Assembly: GCA_037441765.1 (NCBI GenBank)
Contig: JBBIRM010000168.1
Location: forward strand, 1-6,427
DNA length: 6,427 bases
Direction of reading: 5' to 3'
Source: JBBIRM01 sp037441765
Lineage (GTDB): Bacteria; Desulfobacterota; BSN033; UBA1163
The notes under the pieces are model-generated. The model was not told the DNA's origin and ran no database searches. It saw nothing but the letters and a program-made list of their open reading frames with translations. Both the position numbers and the translations under genes were made by a program. Below, one piece after another: positions 6,095-6,427 of this stretch (position 1 is the first letter of the stretch; every line of letters starts with the position of its first letter).

Positions 6095-6173
6095 AGTAAT
6101 CCCTCACTTAAGGGAGGATTATATGAATCGGGCAGGGATATCTCTAAAAATCTTATATAGCGGGTCGGTTAAT
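6095..6173 (+). repeat. Dispersed repeat family A, copy 3
   Basis: This is the best partner of copy 1: 74 of 79 bases identical to the reverse complement of 1-79 with no gap. It therefore forms a long inverted repeat with the left end of the window. It also faces copy 4 head-to-head across about 90 bases. Confidence 0.85.
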
Positions 6174-6263
6174 AGAATGTCTTATGAAAGGAATTTTATC
6201 TAAGGAGATGGTAGCCTTTTCAATACTCAAGGGATTCTGTAGTGAGGGAGCACTCAAAGGTTT

Positions 6264-6321
6264 CCGCTATAAGATTTTCTCCGACATCCCTACCCGATTC
6301 CCCGGATGAGTGAGGTGTTAC
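6264..6321 (-). repeat. Dispersed repeat family A, copy 4 (shortened and diverged)
   Basis: CCGCTATAAGATTTT and ACCCGATTC followed by GAGTGAGGTGTTAC match copy 1 in the same orientation. Positions 6271-6300 agree with 20-49 at 24 of 30 bases. About 10 bases are missing between ACCCGATTC and the GTGAGG block. It is followed at once by a linker hairpin (AGATCTC-ATA-GAGATCT, 6325-6341) and by family B copy 2. Confidence 0.65.
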
Positions 6322-6334
6322 AACAGATCTCATA

Positions 6335-6427
6335 GAGATCTCTGAAAAAGTCATAAAAAGACTGGGGAGGTAGGGTTCCAAACCCTTCGAATGCGGGCGT
6401 TGAGAAGTTAATTTGCTAACAATCGTT
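6335..6427. repeat. Family B repeat, copy 2 (cut off by the right edge)
   Basis: Positions 6341-6427 match 1519-1605 at 81 of 87 bases with no gap. The match includes TCTGAAAAAGTCATA, GACTGGGGAGGTAGGG and the small AGGGTT-CCA-AACCCT hairpin. The right inverted arm seen in copy 1 would lie just past the window end. With family A copy 4 it rebuilds the same A-linker-B composite as at 1513-1755. Confidence 0.8.

Noticed and set aside
6184..6309. 41-codon open frame (MKGILSKEM... to TGA) in the repeat cluster
   Set aside because: It has no ribosome binding site, no recognised domain, and its second half is family A repeat sequence. It is more likely a chance frame.

Overview
The window looks like a piece of a mid-GC bacterial chromosome (roughly mid-40s % GC by eye, not computed), probably from a draft or metagenome assembly because it contains a run of ten Ns inside a gene. 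Gene content and protein style fit an anaerobic Desulfobacterota/deltaproteobacterium-like lineage. That placement is an inference from general resemblance and is weak.

Layout. Positions 1-79 hold a dispersed intergenic repeat (family A). Positions 107-1443 carry a minus-strand two-gene unit: an 85-residue TPR protein followed, with an ATGA stop/start overlap, by an M24 metallopeptidase (Xaa-Pro aminopeptidase/prolidase type) with all five metal ligands. Positions 1444-1808 are a divergent control region. It has one sigma70-like promoter facing each way and, between them, a hairpin-forming MITE-like repeat (family B) plus another family A copy. Positions 1809-5941 carry a plus-strand unit of three housekeeping genes: a class V aminotransferase broken by the N gap, serA (phosphoglycerate dehydrogenase with an ACT domain) and purA (adenylosuccinate synthetase). 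Positions 5942-6427 are gene-free and packed with palindromes and more copies of families A and B.

How the genes fit together. SerA oxidises 3-phosphoglycerate to 3-phosphohydroxypyruvate. The adjacent class V aminotransferase is well placed to transaminate that product to phosphoserine, or to run a serine/glyoxylate or alanine/glyoxylate exchange. PurA commits IMP to AMP synthesis using aspartate and GTP. The peptidase would release amino acids from proline-containing peptides.

Main oddities. (1) purA has an in-frame TAG at 5765-5767. Translation past it, in the same frame and with no indel, gives 57 more residues that match the normal PurA C-terminus and bring the protein to the family's usual length. 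This is a sequencing error, a recent nonsense mutation, or a UAG that is read through (for example as pyrrolysine). (2) Two interspersed repeat families recur at the gene borders. Family A has four copies, two of them a 94 % identical inverted pair about 6 kb apart. Family B has two copies. The composite A-linker-B arrangement occurs twice, with the B core in opposite orientation relative to A. (3) The apparent frameshift in the aminotransferase is explained by the ten-N placeholder; family conservation predicts about 18 missing bases. I see no defence system, CRISPR array, rRNA, tRNA or transposase gene.
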